Position numbers and translations under genes: made by a program
The notes under the pieces: model-generated
Seen by the model: only the letters and a program-made list of their open reading frames with translations
Told to the model about the DNA's origin: nothing
Databases searched by the model: none
Part shown: positions 44,665 through 52,932 of the stretch, piece after piece
Position numbering within the stretch: position 1 is the stretch's first letter
How the letters are laid out: each line of letters begins with the position of its first letter
DNA from: Roseburia sp.
GTDB taxonomy: Bacteria; Bacillota; Clostridia; Lachnospirales; Lachnospiraceae
Direction of reading: 5' to 3'
Assembly (NCBI GenBank): GCA_019421345.1
Contig: JAHZFL010000012.1
Span: 25,510 to 89,509 of the forward strand
Length of the DNA stretch: 64,000 nucleotides

Positions 44665-46017
44665 TTAAAAATTAAAATATAAAAACGGATTGTTTGTTGA
44701 AATCGCCAAGTAATAAATACTGAGCACCAAAATTACCGCAACGGCAGCGCTGCCGATCCATTTTCTGCCGTACGCCTTGTAGAGCGCCGTCGGGATCGGC
44801 GTTGAAAAAAGAATGCCAAGCCCAAACAGCGGCCAGTAATCCGACATATACTTTACATAATCCGATGCATTGACCACACCCTCCGTCTGGGGCAGAAACG
44901 GAAACAGACGTGTAAAGTAAACGCCAAGCTGCGTCACATCCGAGATCGCAAACGCCATCCATGTCAAAGGCACCACAAACAGCAGATATACATGACCGAT
45001 CAGATAGCTCTTTTCCAGCCATTTGCCGATCAGCAATTTCTCTATTCCAAGAAATACAAGTAATGACGCTCCCCAGATCAGAAAATTGTAGTCTGCTCCA
45101 TGCCACAGGGCAGTCAAAATCCATACAACGCCGAGATTAAAGAAGGTCCGTGCCCTTCCTCTCCGGTTTCCTCCCAGCGGAATATAGACATATTCCCGAA
45201 ACCAGCGTCCGAGTGTAATATGCCACCTTCTCCAGAACTCCGACACTGACTTTGACATATAGGGCTGCCTGAAGTTGATCGGTATCTCAAATCCAAGCAT
45301 GCGCCCTAGTCCCCGCGCCATCATAGAATATCCCGCAAAATCAAAATAAAGCTGGATCGAATATGCAAACGCTCCCATCCATGCAAGCTGCGTCGAAATA
45401 CTGGAAAACCCGATCATCTGGATCGAATTCCATAAAATGCCGATGCGGTCGGCAATGATGATCTTCGCCCCAAGACCTAAGATCAAAACCTTAAGTCCCT
45501 CCTCAAAATCCGCGAGCGTCACCGTTCTTCTGCGCAGCGCGAACCGAACCTCCGAATAGTTAATGATCGGTCCTGCGATCAACTGCGGGAACATCGTCAG
45601 ATAGGTGCCCAGATTGACAAGCGACTTCTCTGCCGGCACCTTGCCGCGGTAAACATCGATCATATAGGCTGCGATCTGGAACGTATAAAAGCTGATGCCA
45701 AGCGGAAGCTCATCCACAATTCCGCTGTATTTGTACAAAAACAGCACGCCAAAATCATAGCCCAGCGCAAGAAACAGCAAAAAACGCTGTCTTGCGCCTC
45801 TGCCCTCGATCGCATCACGGTACATCAAACAGCCGAGCACATAGTTGATAAGCACGCATACTAACAGAAGGAGAACGAATTTTACCTCCCCAAACGCATA
45901 AAAAAGAATGCTTCCCGCAAACAATACATGATTTTTATAATTTCTTGGTGTAATATAATATAAAATTAAAAAAATCGGCAAAAACCGAAATAAAAATTCA
46001 AAGCTGCTAAATACCAT
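44665..46017 (-). CDS. MBOAT family O-acyltransferase (AlgI-like)
   Basis: Integral membrane protein of 450 residues with about 10-12 helices. It carries the MBOAT signature region (YFDFAGYSMMARGLGRMLG, FWRRWHITLGRW) and the active-site histidine in LTALWHGADYNFLIWG. Proteins of this type move acyl groups across the membrane for O-acetylation of polysaccharides such as alginate or peptidoglycan. The following SGNH hydrolase gene probably completes the pathway outside the cell. A TTGATA-18-TATAAT promoter lies upstream. The start codon has only a weak ribosome binding site. Confidence 0.9.
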   Translation of the reverse strand: MVFSSFEFLFRFLPIFLILYYITPRNYKNHVLFAGSILFYAFGEVKFVLLLLVCVLINYVLGCLMYRDAIEGRGARQRFLLFLALGYDFGVLFLYKYSGIVDELPLGISFYTFQIAAYMIDVYRGKVPAEKSLVNLGTYLTMFPQLIAGPIINYSEVRFALRRRTVTLADFEEGLKVLILGLGAKIIIADRIGILWNSIQMIGFSSISTQLAWMGAFAYSIQLYFDFAGYSMMARGLGRMLGFEIPINFRQPYMSKSVSEFWRRWHITLGRWFREYVYIPLGGNRRGRARTFFNLGVVWILTALWHGADYNFLIWGASLLVFLGIEKLLIGKWLEKSYLIGHVYLLFVVPLTWMAFAISDVTQLGVYFTRLFPFLPQTEGVVNASDYVKYMSDYWPLFGLGILFSTPIPTALYKAYGRKWIGSAAVAVILVLSIYYLAISTNNPFLYFNF

Positions 46018-46067
46018 CTTATGTCTCTTTTCTCATCCAAAGGTCTTCTTTACGTTATATTCTACTT

Positions 46068-46097
46068 ATTATAAATGAAGTACTCTCACATTATCAA
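46068..46097 (-). promoter_or_regulatory. Promoter of the MBOAT-SGNH pair
   Basis: TTGATA (46097-46092) and TATAAT (46073-46068) with an 18-base spacer on the minus strand. Confidence 0.7.
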
Positions 46098-46164
46098 CAA
46101 TATTATATCCTTTCAAAATTATTTAATAATTAGACCATAAAGCCGTAAAAAAAGTTGCATAAAT

Positions 46165-47469
46165 CTATAAAGTTTTTTTAAAAATTGCTTCAATTTCTCC
46201 GATAAAATACAGCGACCCGACAGCGATGGTTTTATGGGCTGCACACTCTGCCCTTTCCATACCAGCCGCAAGATTCGCAGCACTGACCGCCGGAATCCCC
46301 TTCGTTCGGATAAACGCTGCAAGCGCGTCTGCGCCAAGCGCGCGCTCCGTCTGTACCCTCACCGCTGTAAACTCCGCCGCAAGCGGCAGCAAAAGCTCTA
46401 CCATACTCTCATAATCCTTATCCGCCATAACGCCCATCATAAAATGAAACCTCTCGCCCGGAAATAAACAGGCGAGGCTTTCCCTTAATGCCTCTATCCC
46501 GCTGCTGTTGTGCGCCCCGTCCACCATAAAAAACGGCTCGCTCCGCAGCAGCTCCATGCGTCCCTGCCAACGTGTCTTAAAGATTCCGTTTCTGATAAAA
46601 GCTTTGATCCGGTCATTTTTATCTTCTCCCGTTATCTGCGCCTCTATACGCTCCGAAAATTTTCCATTTTTTAAAAACTGCTCTGCTGCAACAGCAGCAG
46701 CCGCCGCATTTTCGTACTGGTGAAGTCCGAGCATACGCATCTGCAGCTTTCCATAATCACCGTAAACAAAGCTCTGTGTCCCATCCTGATAGCAGCGCTG
46801 CAAAAACTCCTCCGGCGCAATAACATGACATGCGCGCGCTCCCGCCCGCTCTGCCGCATCCAAAAGCACCGCAAGCACCTCCGTCGTCTGACTTTCCAGC
46901 ACAACATCTGTTCCTTTTTTGATAATTCCCGCCTTCTGCTCGGCAATCTCCTCCAATGTATTTCCAAGGATTTCCATATGATCATAGCCGATCTTTGTGA
47001 TCACGGACACCTCCGGCACACCGACTGCATTGGTAGCGTCCAGACTGCCGCCCAGCCCCGTCTCCAAAATCACCACATCACACTGCTGCTCCCTAAAATA
47101 AAGAAGCGCCATCGCAAGACAGATGTCAAACATGGAAGGTTCTTTCAAAAATCTCCGCACAAGCAGCTCTCTGCCGAGTCTTTCCACTGCCTCCCGTTCA
47201 ATCATCCTGCCATCAACGCAGATGCGCTCTCGAAAATCCATTAAGTGCGGGGAAGTAAATACGCCGACACAAAGCCCCGCCTCCCGCAAAATTTCACACA
47301 AAAAAGCAGAGACGGAGCCTTTGCCATTCGTCCCTGCTATATGGATCAGCCGCATTCCCTTTTGTGGATCTCCCAGAGCCTTTAACATCTCTGCCATCAC
47401 CTCCACACCGGAATATCTGCCGAATCTTCTGCTGTTTACAATCGTTTCTACTACCTGTTCGTATGTCAT
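46165..47469 (-). CDS. folC: Folylpolyglutamate synthase / dihydrofolate synthase
   Basis: Adds glutamate to dihydropteroate and to folates. The Mur-ligase-type protein of about 434 residues has the ATP-binding loop HIAGTNGKGS, the folate-site motif FTSPHL and the metal-site histidine in FFMVDGAHN. The start at 47469 opens MTYEQVV, the usual family start; an ATG five codons earlier touches the ribosome binding site. It starts about 20 bases after degV. Other folate genes are not in the window. Confidence 0.93.
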   Translation of the reverse strand: MTYEQVVETIVNSRRFGRYSGVEVMAEMLKALGDPQKGMRLIHIAGTNGKGSVSAFLCEILREAGLCVGVFTSPHLMDFRERICVDGRMIEREAVERLGRELLVRRFLKEPSMFDICLAMALLYFREQQCDVVILETGLGGSLDATNAVGVPEVSVITKIGYDHMEILGNTLEEIAEQKAGIIKKGTDVVLESQTTEVLAVLLDAAERAGARACHVIAPEEFLQRCYQDGTQSFVYGDYGKLQMRMLGLHQYENAAAAAVAAEQFLKNGKFSERIEAQITGEDKNDRIKAFIRNGIFKTRWQGRMELLRSEPFFMVDGAHNSSGIEALRESLACLFPGERFHFMMGVMADKDYESMVELLLPLAAEFTAVRVQTERALGADALAAFIRTKGIPAVSAANLAAGMERAECAAHKTIAVGSLYFIGEIEAIFKKTL

Positions 47470-47488
47470 GCGTCTCTCTGCCATTCCT

Positions 47489-48328
47489 CTACACTGCAAT
47501 AATCACTCCGCCGTCGTTCGCATACATACTGCTCACGCCGGCAGTATTAATAATAATGATTTTTTTAAATTTTGCAAGTGCCTCCAGCTTGTCTCTGACA
47601 AGTTCTGCACGCTCCGGACAATTACAGTGCGAAATGGCAAGAATCCGCGTTTCGGTATCTTCCGTCTCCGCCGCAAGCTGCACCAGCTTATCAAGTGCGC
47701 GCTGCATGCCTCTCGCCTGTCCAAGCTGGCAGATCGCTCCATCCCTTGTAGAGCCCATGACCGGCTTGATATTGAGGGTATTGGCGATCAACGCCTTTAA
47801 ATTTGTCAGACGCCCGGACTTTCTGAGCGTCTCTAAGGTCTCCAGCACAAAATAGGTATGCTGTGAATCAATATATTCCTCCGTGCGCGCGACAACCTCC
47901 GAAAAACAAAGCCCCTGCTCCTCAAGCTCCTGGATCTTCATGGCGATCAGCGTTTCGCCGACAGAAGCGCTTCTGGAATTAAACACATGAATCTGCTTTT
48001 TAGAATCGCGGTATTCCTCCTCGTACAACTGCTTTCCAAGCTGCGCGCTGTTATAGGAGCCGCTGAGCTTTTCCGACAGTGTCACGACATACACGCGCTC
48101 CGCCTCTTTGCTGCATGCCTCCATATACTGCTTGGGAGACGGACAGGACGACTTTGGACAATCCGCGCTCTCCCGCACTCTGCGCAAAAAATCCTTCTGG
48201 TCAAACGTCTCGTCGTCACGGATACGATAGCCGTCAATTTCAAGCTCCAGCGAAACCGTCTGAAAATGTCCGTCCTTCTTTAACTCGTCCGTCAGCTCTC
48301 CGCAACTGTCTATTACAATTTGGTACAT
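47489..48328 (-). CDS. DegV family fatty-acid-binding protein
   Basis: Predicted to hold a fatty acid for the FakA kinase, so that exogenous fatty acids can enter phospholipid synthesis. The 279-residue protein has the family start YQIVIDSCGELTDEL, the SCPSPKQY motif and SGSYNSA. The ATG at 48328 follows GGAGG; a longer reading frame upstream is not supported. It is co-transcribed with folC. No fakA kinase gene is adjacent. Confidence 0.9.
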   Translation of the reverse strand: MYQIVIDSCGELTDELKKDGHFQTVSLELEIDGYRIRDDETFDQKDFLRRVRESADCPKSSCPSPKQYMEACSKEAERVYVVTLSEKLSGSYNSAQLGKQLYEEEYRDSKKQIHVFNSRSASVGETLIAMKIQELEEQGLCFSEVVARTEEYIDSQHTYFVLETLETLRKSGRLTNLKALIANTLNIKPVMGSTRDGAICQLGQARGMQRALDKLVQLAAETEDTETRILAISHCNCPERAELVRDKLEALAKFKKIIIINTAGVSSMYANDGGVIIAV

Positions 48329-48479
48329 ACTCCTACCTCCACACTCATTTCTAAGCTTATGTTTCCCGATTTGGCACAAATCTATATGTTATCATGTTCC
48401 GGAATACATAGTTTTTATTACTACATGATGTTAGCACAAAAACCGAAACTTGTATAGAGGTAAATGCTTTTCCTGTAAA

Positions 48480-49784
48480 TTAAATTGAAAAATACGCCTC
48501 CGTCAAATCTTTGAGCGTCTGCAGATCCGCCGTTCCCATCAGCTCTCTCGCCGAATGCATCGCAAGCAGCGGAATGCCAATATCTACCGTTTTCACCGGA
48601 AGCAGCGCTGAGGCGATAGCTCCGAGCGTTCCGCCGCCCGGCATATCGGAGCGGTTGACAAACTTCTGATAGGGGATGCTCTTTGCCTCACAGATCTGCT
48701 GAATAACTGCGACCGCCTCGCAATCTGTCGCGTACGACTGCGAACTTGCCTCCTTGATGCAAAGTCCCCCGCCAAGCACCGGCTTATTGGTAATATCCAT
48801 CTTTCCCGCATAATTCGGGTGAAGTCCGTGCGCCACATCCGCCGATAAGATCATGCTCTGATAAAGGTCGCTCTGTGCCGTCTTTTCCCTTCCGATCTCC
48901 TTTAGAATGCGAAGCAGCAGATCATGCAGCAGGATAGAGCCTGCCCCCTGCTTGGAACGGCTGCCGATCTCCTCATGGTCGAATAACGCGATCAGATTGA
49001 TCCCCTCGTCCCTCACGCCGTCGATGAGCCCGGAGACGAGCACCGAGCAGGAAGTCAGATTATCAAGACGCGGTGCAGAAATAAACTCATCCGCAATACC
49101 GATATACTCCGGCTCCTCCTTACAATATACCGTCAGCTCAAAATCTAAAATATCGTCCTTCTCCACCGAAAGCTCCTCTGCCAAAAAGCTTAGGAAATAA
49201 TCCCTCCTGCGCTGCTCCGGCGGGAGAATATCCGCTGCCGCAAGACCGATCAGCGGCAGCATCTGTGTCTGTTTATTTAACTCCACGCCCTTGTTTATGT
49301 CACGGTTCATGTGTATTGCAAGATTCGGAATCGTCAGCAGACTCTTTTCAGAGACAAACTCTCGCACGATAGGCGCAAAAACATCGCCGCTTCGCACCGC
49401 CACACGTCCGGCGATTCCAAGCGGACGATCAAGCCATGTATTTAAAATCGCACCCCCGTAAACCTCCACATTGACCTGTGCATAGCCGCCGCTTGTCACA
49501 TCGGCAGACGGCTTGATGCGGAGACTCGGAAAATCTGTGTGCGCGGCGGCAATCCGAATCTGCGGCGCAATGCTCTCCGTCCATTTCTCTCCGACCGTAA
49601 ATGCAAACAATGTCGTATCATGATGATTTACATAATATCTGCCGCCTGCGCGCAGCTCCCATGCTTCCTTATACTCCAAACGTTCAAAACCGGCGTTCTC
49701 CAAGCGTTCCTCACAAACGCCCACTGCCTGTACGGCAGATACGCCTCTTTTTAATAGATCGAATAAAATCTCTGTCTCTCTCAT
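48480..49784 (-). CDS. M18 family aminopeptidase
   Basis: Cytoplasmic zinc aminopeptidase of 434 residues that probably trims N-terminal, often acidic, residues from peptides. Zinc ligands are visible in AAHTDFPSLRIKP, RLDNLTSC, DHEEIGSRSKQGA and the final LLAMHSARE, and all match the family. AAAGGAG precedes the ATG. It is a single gene on the minus strand, divergent from the following small gene. General peptide recycling is likely. Confidence 0.93.
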   Translation of the reverse strand: MRETEILFDLLKRGVSAVQAVGVCEERLENAGFERLEYKEAWELRAGGRYYVNHHDTTLFAFTVGEKWTESIAPQIRIAAAHTDFPSLRIKPSADVTSGGYAQVNVEVYGGAILNTWLDRPLGIAGRVAVRSGDVFAPIVREFVSEKSLLTIPNLAIHMNRDINKGVELNKQTQMLPLIGLAAADILPPEQRRRDYFLSFLAEELSVEKDDILDFELTVYCKEEPEYIGIADEFISAPRLDNLTSCSVLVSGLIDGVRDEGINLIALFDHEEIGSRSKQGAGSILLHDLLLRILKEIGREKTAQSDLYQSMILSADVAHGLHPNYAGKMDITNKPVLGGGLCIKEASSQSYATDCEAVAVIQQICEAKSIPYQKFVNRSDMPGGGTLGAIASALLPVKTVDIGIPLLAMHSARELMGTADLQTLKDLTEAYFSI

Positions 49785-49895
49785 TTTTCTCCTTTCCTGC
49801 CCAATGCATCTTCACATCAGTCCTACGCATTATAACACAAAAATATCGAAACTGCATGAAATTTAAGCAAAGGATAGATTTTCTCCCCAGACTAA

Positions 49896-49904
49896 TGCTA
49901 TAAT
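49896..49904 (+). promoter_or_regulatory. Extended -10 promoter of the DUF5721-like gene
   Basis: TGCTATAAT; the -35 is poorly conserved. Confidence 0.5.
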
Positions 49905-49935
49905 AAATTCATATCAAAGAAAACGGAGCTTACCT

Positions 49936-50439
49936 ATGATCGCACTCAAACTATTAGAAATCAAAGATTTTATGCATAAGCTGCTGTGCACGGAAACCTT
50001 CGACAATTTTCTCATCCGGGAAGCGGCAATCTGCGGCAGTTGCATGTGGGAGCTTGACGGCACGCTGCATACGGACTTTTATTCCGCGGAGGAGCTCACC
50101 GCGCAGGGACTTGACGGCGTTTCCTGTCTGCCGTTTCACCACGTCCGCAGCCAATGCTTTGATCTGATCAAGGGAAAGCGGACACCCTCTTATTTTAAAT
50201 TTGTTTTTCTGCTCTCTCCCGCAAATCTTGCGCGAACTCTAAAGCAGACTGGCAGCTCCTTTACGCCGGAGGACATTACCGGTATGTTTTTAAATCTGAA
50301 ATTCCAGCACGGCAGCCTTCTGCTCACAACGGGAATCTCCTACCGTATTTTTTCTGTCGATAAAAGTCTGGAACAGGAATGGGACGCCCTCGTCAAACGA
50401 TTCCTCAAGGGTCATGAAATTACTTTTGAAGAACTGTAA
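49936..50439 (+). CDS. DUF5721-like protein of unknown function
   Basis: Protein of 167 residues that begins MIALKLLEIKDFMHKLL, as do small uncharacterised proteins of Lachnospiraceae grouped as DUF5721. No signal peptide or membrane helix is seen. The middle carries CLPFHHVRSQCFDLIKGKRTPSYFKF and the C-terminus is acidic. CGGAG precedes the ATG. It lies directly before the cold-shock gene, but a separate promoter is present for that gene. Function unknown; the family label is from memory of its start and size. Confidence 0.7.
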   Translation: MIALKLLEIKDFMHKLLCTETFDNFLIREAAICGSCMWELDGTLHTDFYSAEELTAQGLDGVSCLPFHHVRSQCFDLIKGKRTPSYFKFVFLLSPANLARTLKQTGSSFTPEDITGMFLNLKFQHGSLLLTTGISYRIFSVDKSLEQEWDALVKRFLKGHEITFEEL

Positions 50440-50447
50440 TTTACCGC

Positions 50448-50476
50448 TTTACATTTATACCCTGTTATGTTATGTT
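50448..50476 (+). promoter_or_regulatory. Promoter of the cold-shock gene
   Basis: TTTACA and TATGTT with a 17-base spacer; the short AT-rich leader has no obvious cold-box. Confidence 0.55.
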
Positions 50477-50526
50477 ATTCTTAGCTGTTTATAACAGTTA
50501 GTATTATTTTTTGGAGGTACTTTTTG

Positions 50527-50727
50527 ATGAAAGGTACAGTAAAATGGTTTAACAACCAAAAAGGTTACGGATTCATTTCTGACGAGTCAGGAAATGACGT
50601 ATTCGTACACTACTCAGGTCTGAACATGGAAGGCTTTAAGTCCCTTGAGGAAGGCGCTGAAGTAGAATTCGATGTTGTAGAAGGCTCCAAAGGACCTCAG
50701 GCAACCAACGTAACAGTAGTAAGATAA
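50527..50727 (+). CDS. Cold-shock protein, CspA family
   Basis: Single-stranded nucleic-acid chaperone of 66 residues. Both RNA-binding motifs are present: KGYGFIS (RNP1) and VFVHYSG (RNP2). The ATG at 50527 follows GGAGGT at nine bases. It has its own promoter and a strong terminator. Such proteins melt mRNA structure at low temperature or serve as general RNA chaperones; nothing unusual is seen. Confidence 0.97.
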   Translation: MKGTVKWFNNQKGYGFISDESGNDVFVHYSGLNMEGFKSLEEGAEVEFDVVEGSKGPQATNVTVVR

Positions 50728-50847
50728 TTACTGCGCGCGGTAAACATGCTGATAGGCATTGCCGCTTGGATCACACGTTTCATGTACCTTTTTCTTTAAA
50801 ATAGACTTGTTTTATTTATTAGATTAAGATATTGTAAACAATGGATT

Positions 50848-50880
50848 AAAAAAGAGTGTCGGACATCCGGCACTCTTTTT
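50848..50880 (+). terminator. Terminator of the cold-shock gene
   Basis: AAAAAAGAGTG and CACTCTTTTTT arms with an inner CGGA/TCCG, ending in a T-run that merges with the dispersed element. Confidence 0.9.
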
Positions 50881-50940
50881 TATGACATAGGAAAGTTAAA
50901 CAACGAGCGACACGCTTTGCGAGCCGCTCTTAGGTCAATA
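50881..50940 (+). repeat. Dispersed palindromic element, longest form
   Basis: It starts TATGACATAGGAAA, directly after the terminator T-run, continues with the core CAACGAGCGACACGCTTTGC and ends GCTCTTAGGTCAATA. This copy joins the two sequence types seen elsewhere (the TATGACATAGGAAA end and the GAGCGACACGC core), so it suggests they belong to one element. Confidence 0.75.
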
Positions 50941-50974
50941 AAACAAAGAACCCCGTAAGCGGGGTTCTTTGTTT
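50941..50974 (-). terminator. Terminator of the SleB-like gene
   Basis: Perfect 15-base arms AAACAAAGAACCCCG and CGGGGTTCTTTGTTT with a four-base loop; on the minus strand TTTTA follows. Confidence 0.85.
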
Positions 50975-51022
50975 TAAAAAGCTTTCCTCCGTAAGCCACA
51001 CTGCGGCGGACCATACCGGCAG

Positions 51023-51721
51023 CTAATAGCAAAAGCTGTGTCCGCCAATCCTGACGTCAAGTCTTGATGTCAGCGGCTCCGTAGAAAAATAAAGTGTATC
51101 ATCTCTTAATATGTTCGTATTTCCGTTTAATACATTCTGAATGGACTGATATTCCTTCTCCGTAGGAGCTGCGCTCTCTCTGCTTTTCCATGAACTAAAC
51201 TGCACCGGATTCTTCTGGCTCAGTACATCGTAGAGTGTATTCGGATATTTGTCTGAAGCGATCCTGTTAAGGACCACCTCCACTACGGCTTCCTGTCCGA
51301 CTTCCGGCTCACCGCGCGACTCAAGCCACACAATTTTTGCCAGCAAGTCGATTTCCTCTTTTGTCAGCGAGATATTCCAGCGGTTTACGGGAACTGCCGC
51401 AGTCTCTGCTGCAGGCTCAAAAACCTCTGTCTGCGCTGCCTCTTTATTGCCTTCTGCCGGAACCTCCGTATGCACCTGCTCCGGCTCTGCCACTCTTATT
51501 ACCTCTTTCTTTGCGATCTCTGTTTCTTCATCTGATTCTGTCGTAAATGAATACTCCGAAAGAATTCTGCACACGCCTGCGGTTACGTCGCCTTTCTCCT
51601 CTCCTGCGGCGGCCTCCTGCACAATCGACGGTACGGGACTCTTTACTCCAATGTTGGCCGTGCCCATCAAGCCGATACAAAATGTACCTACGACGGCTGC
51701 GTCCAATATTTTTTTGTTCAT
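51023..51721 (-). CDS. Secreted SleB-like cell-wall hydrolase
   Basis: Predicted lytic enzyme acting on spore cortex or wall peptidoglycan. The 232-residue protein has a signal segment (about 4-26), a linker rich in Glu, Ala and Val (about 35-110), and a C-terminal hydrolase_2 (SleB-type) domain of about 115 residues. In that domain IVWLESRGEP carries the catalytic glutamate, followed by VVLNRIAS and PVQFSSW. The ATG at 51721 follows AAAGGAG; the longer reading frame is not supported. Such enzymes act in germination or in vegetative wall turnover; no ypeB partner is seen. Confidence 0.88.
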   Translation of the reverse strand: MNKKILDAAVVGTFCIGLMGTANIGVKSPVPSIVQEAAAGEEKGDVTAGVCRILSEYSFTTESDEETEIAKKEVIRVAEPEQVHTEVPAEGNKEAAQTEVFEPAAETAAVPVNRWNISLTKEEIDLLAKIVWLESRGEPEVGQEAVVEVVLNRIASDKYPNTLYDVLSQKNPVQFSSWKSRESAAPTEKEYQSIQNVLNGNTNILRDDTLYFSTEPLTSRLDVRIGGHSFCY

Positions 51722-51910
51722 TTTTCTCCTTTCCTCAAGAATGATACTATTTATATAAAATGCGTGGCAGCTCACAAAGCTGCCACAACACATTGCTTTA
51801 TCATACTCAATTATTTCCCAAAGTCAAATTTTTTATACAAAAATAATTGAATATTTTTTCTTAAGTATTCCACAGAAAAAAAGAGAAAGTATGTTCTTTT
51901 CGTGGAGAAA

Positions 51911-51932
51911 AGTCCTTATTAAGGCTTTTCCT
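51911..51932 (-). terminator. Possible terminator of the glycan operon
   Basis: AAAAG-CCTT and AAGG-CTTTT arms with a bulge, about 60 bases past the ROK gene. The T-run on the minus strand is short. Confidence 0.4.
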
Positions 51933-51991
51933 CACAAACACATCACTGACCAACCACACAAAAAATCAATCTTTTCACCCAAAAAGATGTT

Positions 51992-52900
51992 CTATTCTGC
52001 ATAATTATTTTTGATTTCGCGTAACCCAAGCGCAAATGCACCCATAATTCCCGGATTCTCTCCCAGCGCCGGAGGAACAATATATTCCTCGATACGCTCC
52101 TCAAGCATCGGATGCGCAATATAACCGCCAAGCAGCTCCTTTACCTTTTGCCGTACCATTGCGAACAGCTTCTGCTGATGCATCACACCGCCCCACAGCA
52201 CAATCTTCTGCGGAGAATACGTCAGAACATAATTTGCCACTGCCTGCGCGATATAATAGGCCTCAAGCTCCCAGACATCCTCCCTGTCGGAAAGCTGTGA
52301 CGCAGGCTTTCCATAGCGCGCCTCGATCGAAGGCCCATTTGCCAATGACTCCGCGCAATTCGGATGAAACGGACACCAGCCCTCGTAGGAATCCGACGGA
52401 TGCTTTGCAAGAAGAATGTGACCTGCCTCCGGGTGCATCAGACCGTGCACCAGCGCGCCGTTGCAGTAAACGCCAACGCCAATGCCCGTACCGATCGTGA
52501 TATAGATTGCCGTGTCGCAGTCCTTTGCCGCTCCCCAGAGAACCTCTCCTAAGACCGCGCCGTTTACATCCGTGTCAAAGCCCACCGGAACGTTTAAAGC
52601 ACGCTTGAAGGTTCCTACAACGTCACAGCCTCTCCAATCCTTTTTTGGCGTCCGCATAATGTGACCATAGGTTTTTGATTTTCGATCCAAATCCACCGGA
52701 CCAAAACAGCCGATGCCAAGCGCACCGATCTCCCACTTCTTAAAATAAGCGATCATCTCGTTTAGCGTTTCCTCCGGCTTTCCCGTCGGGATCGACATCC
52801 GGTCTGTAATATGTACCTTTGTCTCTGTCCCTGCTGTCACTGTCTCTGCGACCGCACACACCATTTTTGTTCCGCCTGCCTCAATTCCTCCTACCAGCAT
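51992..52900 (-). CDS. ROK family sugar kinase
   Basis: ATP-dependent sugar kinase of 302 residues. The N-terminal phosphate-binding loop GGIEAGGTK, the catalytic aspartate in FDTDVNG, the GTGIGVG motif, and the zinc-site region HPEAGH...CPFHPNCAES are present. Proteins with this GIEAGGTK start are often called fructokinases, but as last gene of the glycan operon it more likely phosphorylates a released monosaccharide such as mannose or GlcNAc; this is inferred. GGAGG precedes the ATG, 32 bases after the GH20 gene. Confidence 0.88.
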   Translation of the reverse strand: MLVGGIEAGGTKMVCAVAETVTAGTETKVHITDRMSIPTGKPEETLNEMIAYFKKWEIGALGIGCFGPVDLDRKSKTYGHIMRTPKKDWRGCDVVGTFKRALNVPVGFDTDVNGAVLGEVLWGAAKDCDTAIYITIGTGIGVGVYCNGALVHGLMHPEAGHILLAKHPSDSYEGWCPFHPNCAESLANGPSIEARYGKPASQLSDREDVWELEAYYIAQAVANYVLTYSPQKIVLWGGVMHQQKLFAMVRQKVKELLGGYIAHPMLEERIEEYIVPPALGENPGIMGAFALGLREIKNNYAE

Positions 52901-52932
52901 CTGATTCCTCCATTCCGCAGCGATTTTTCACA

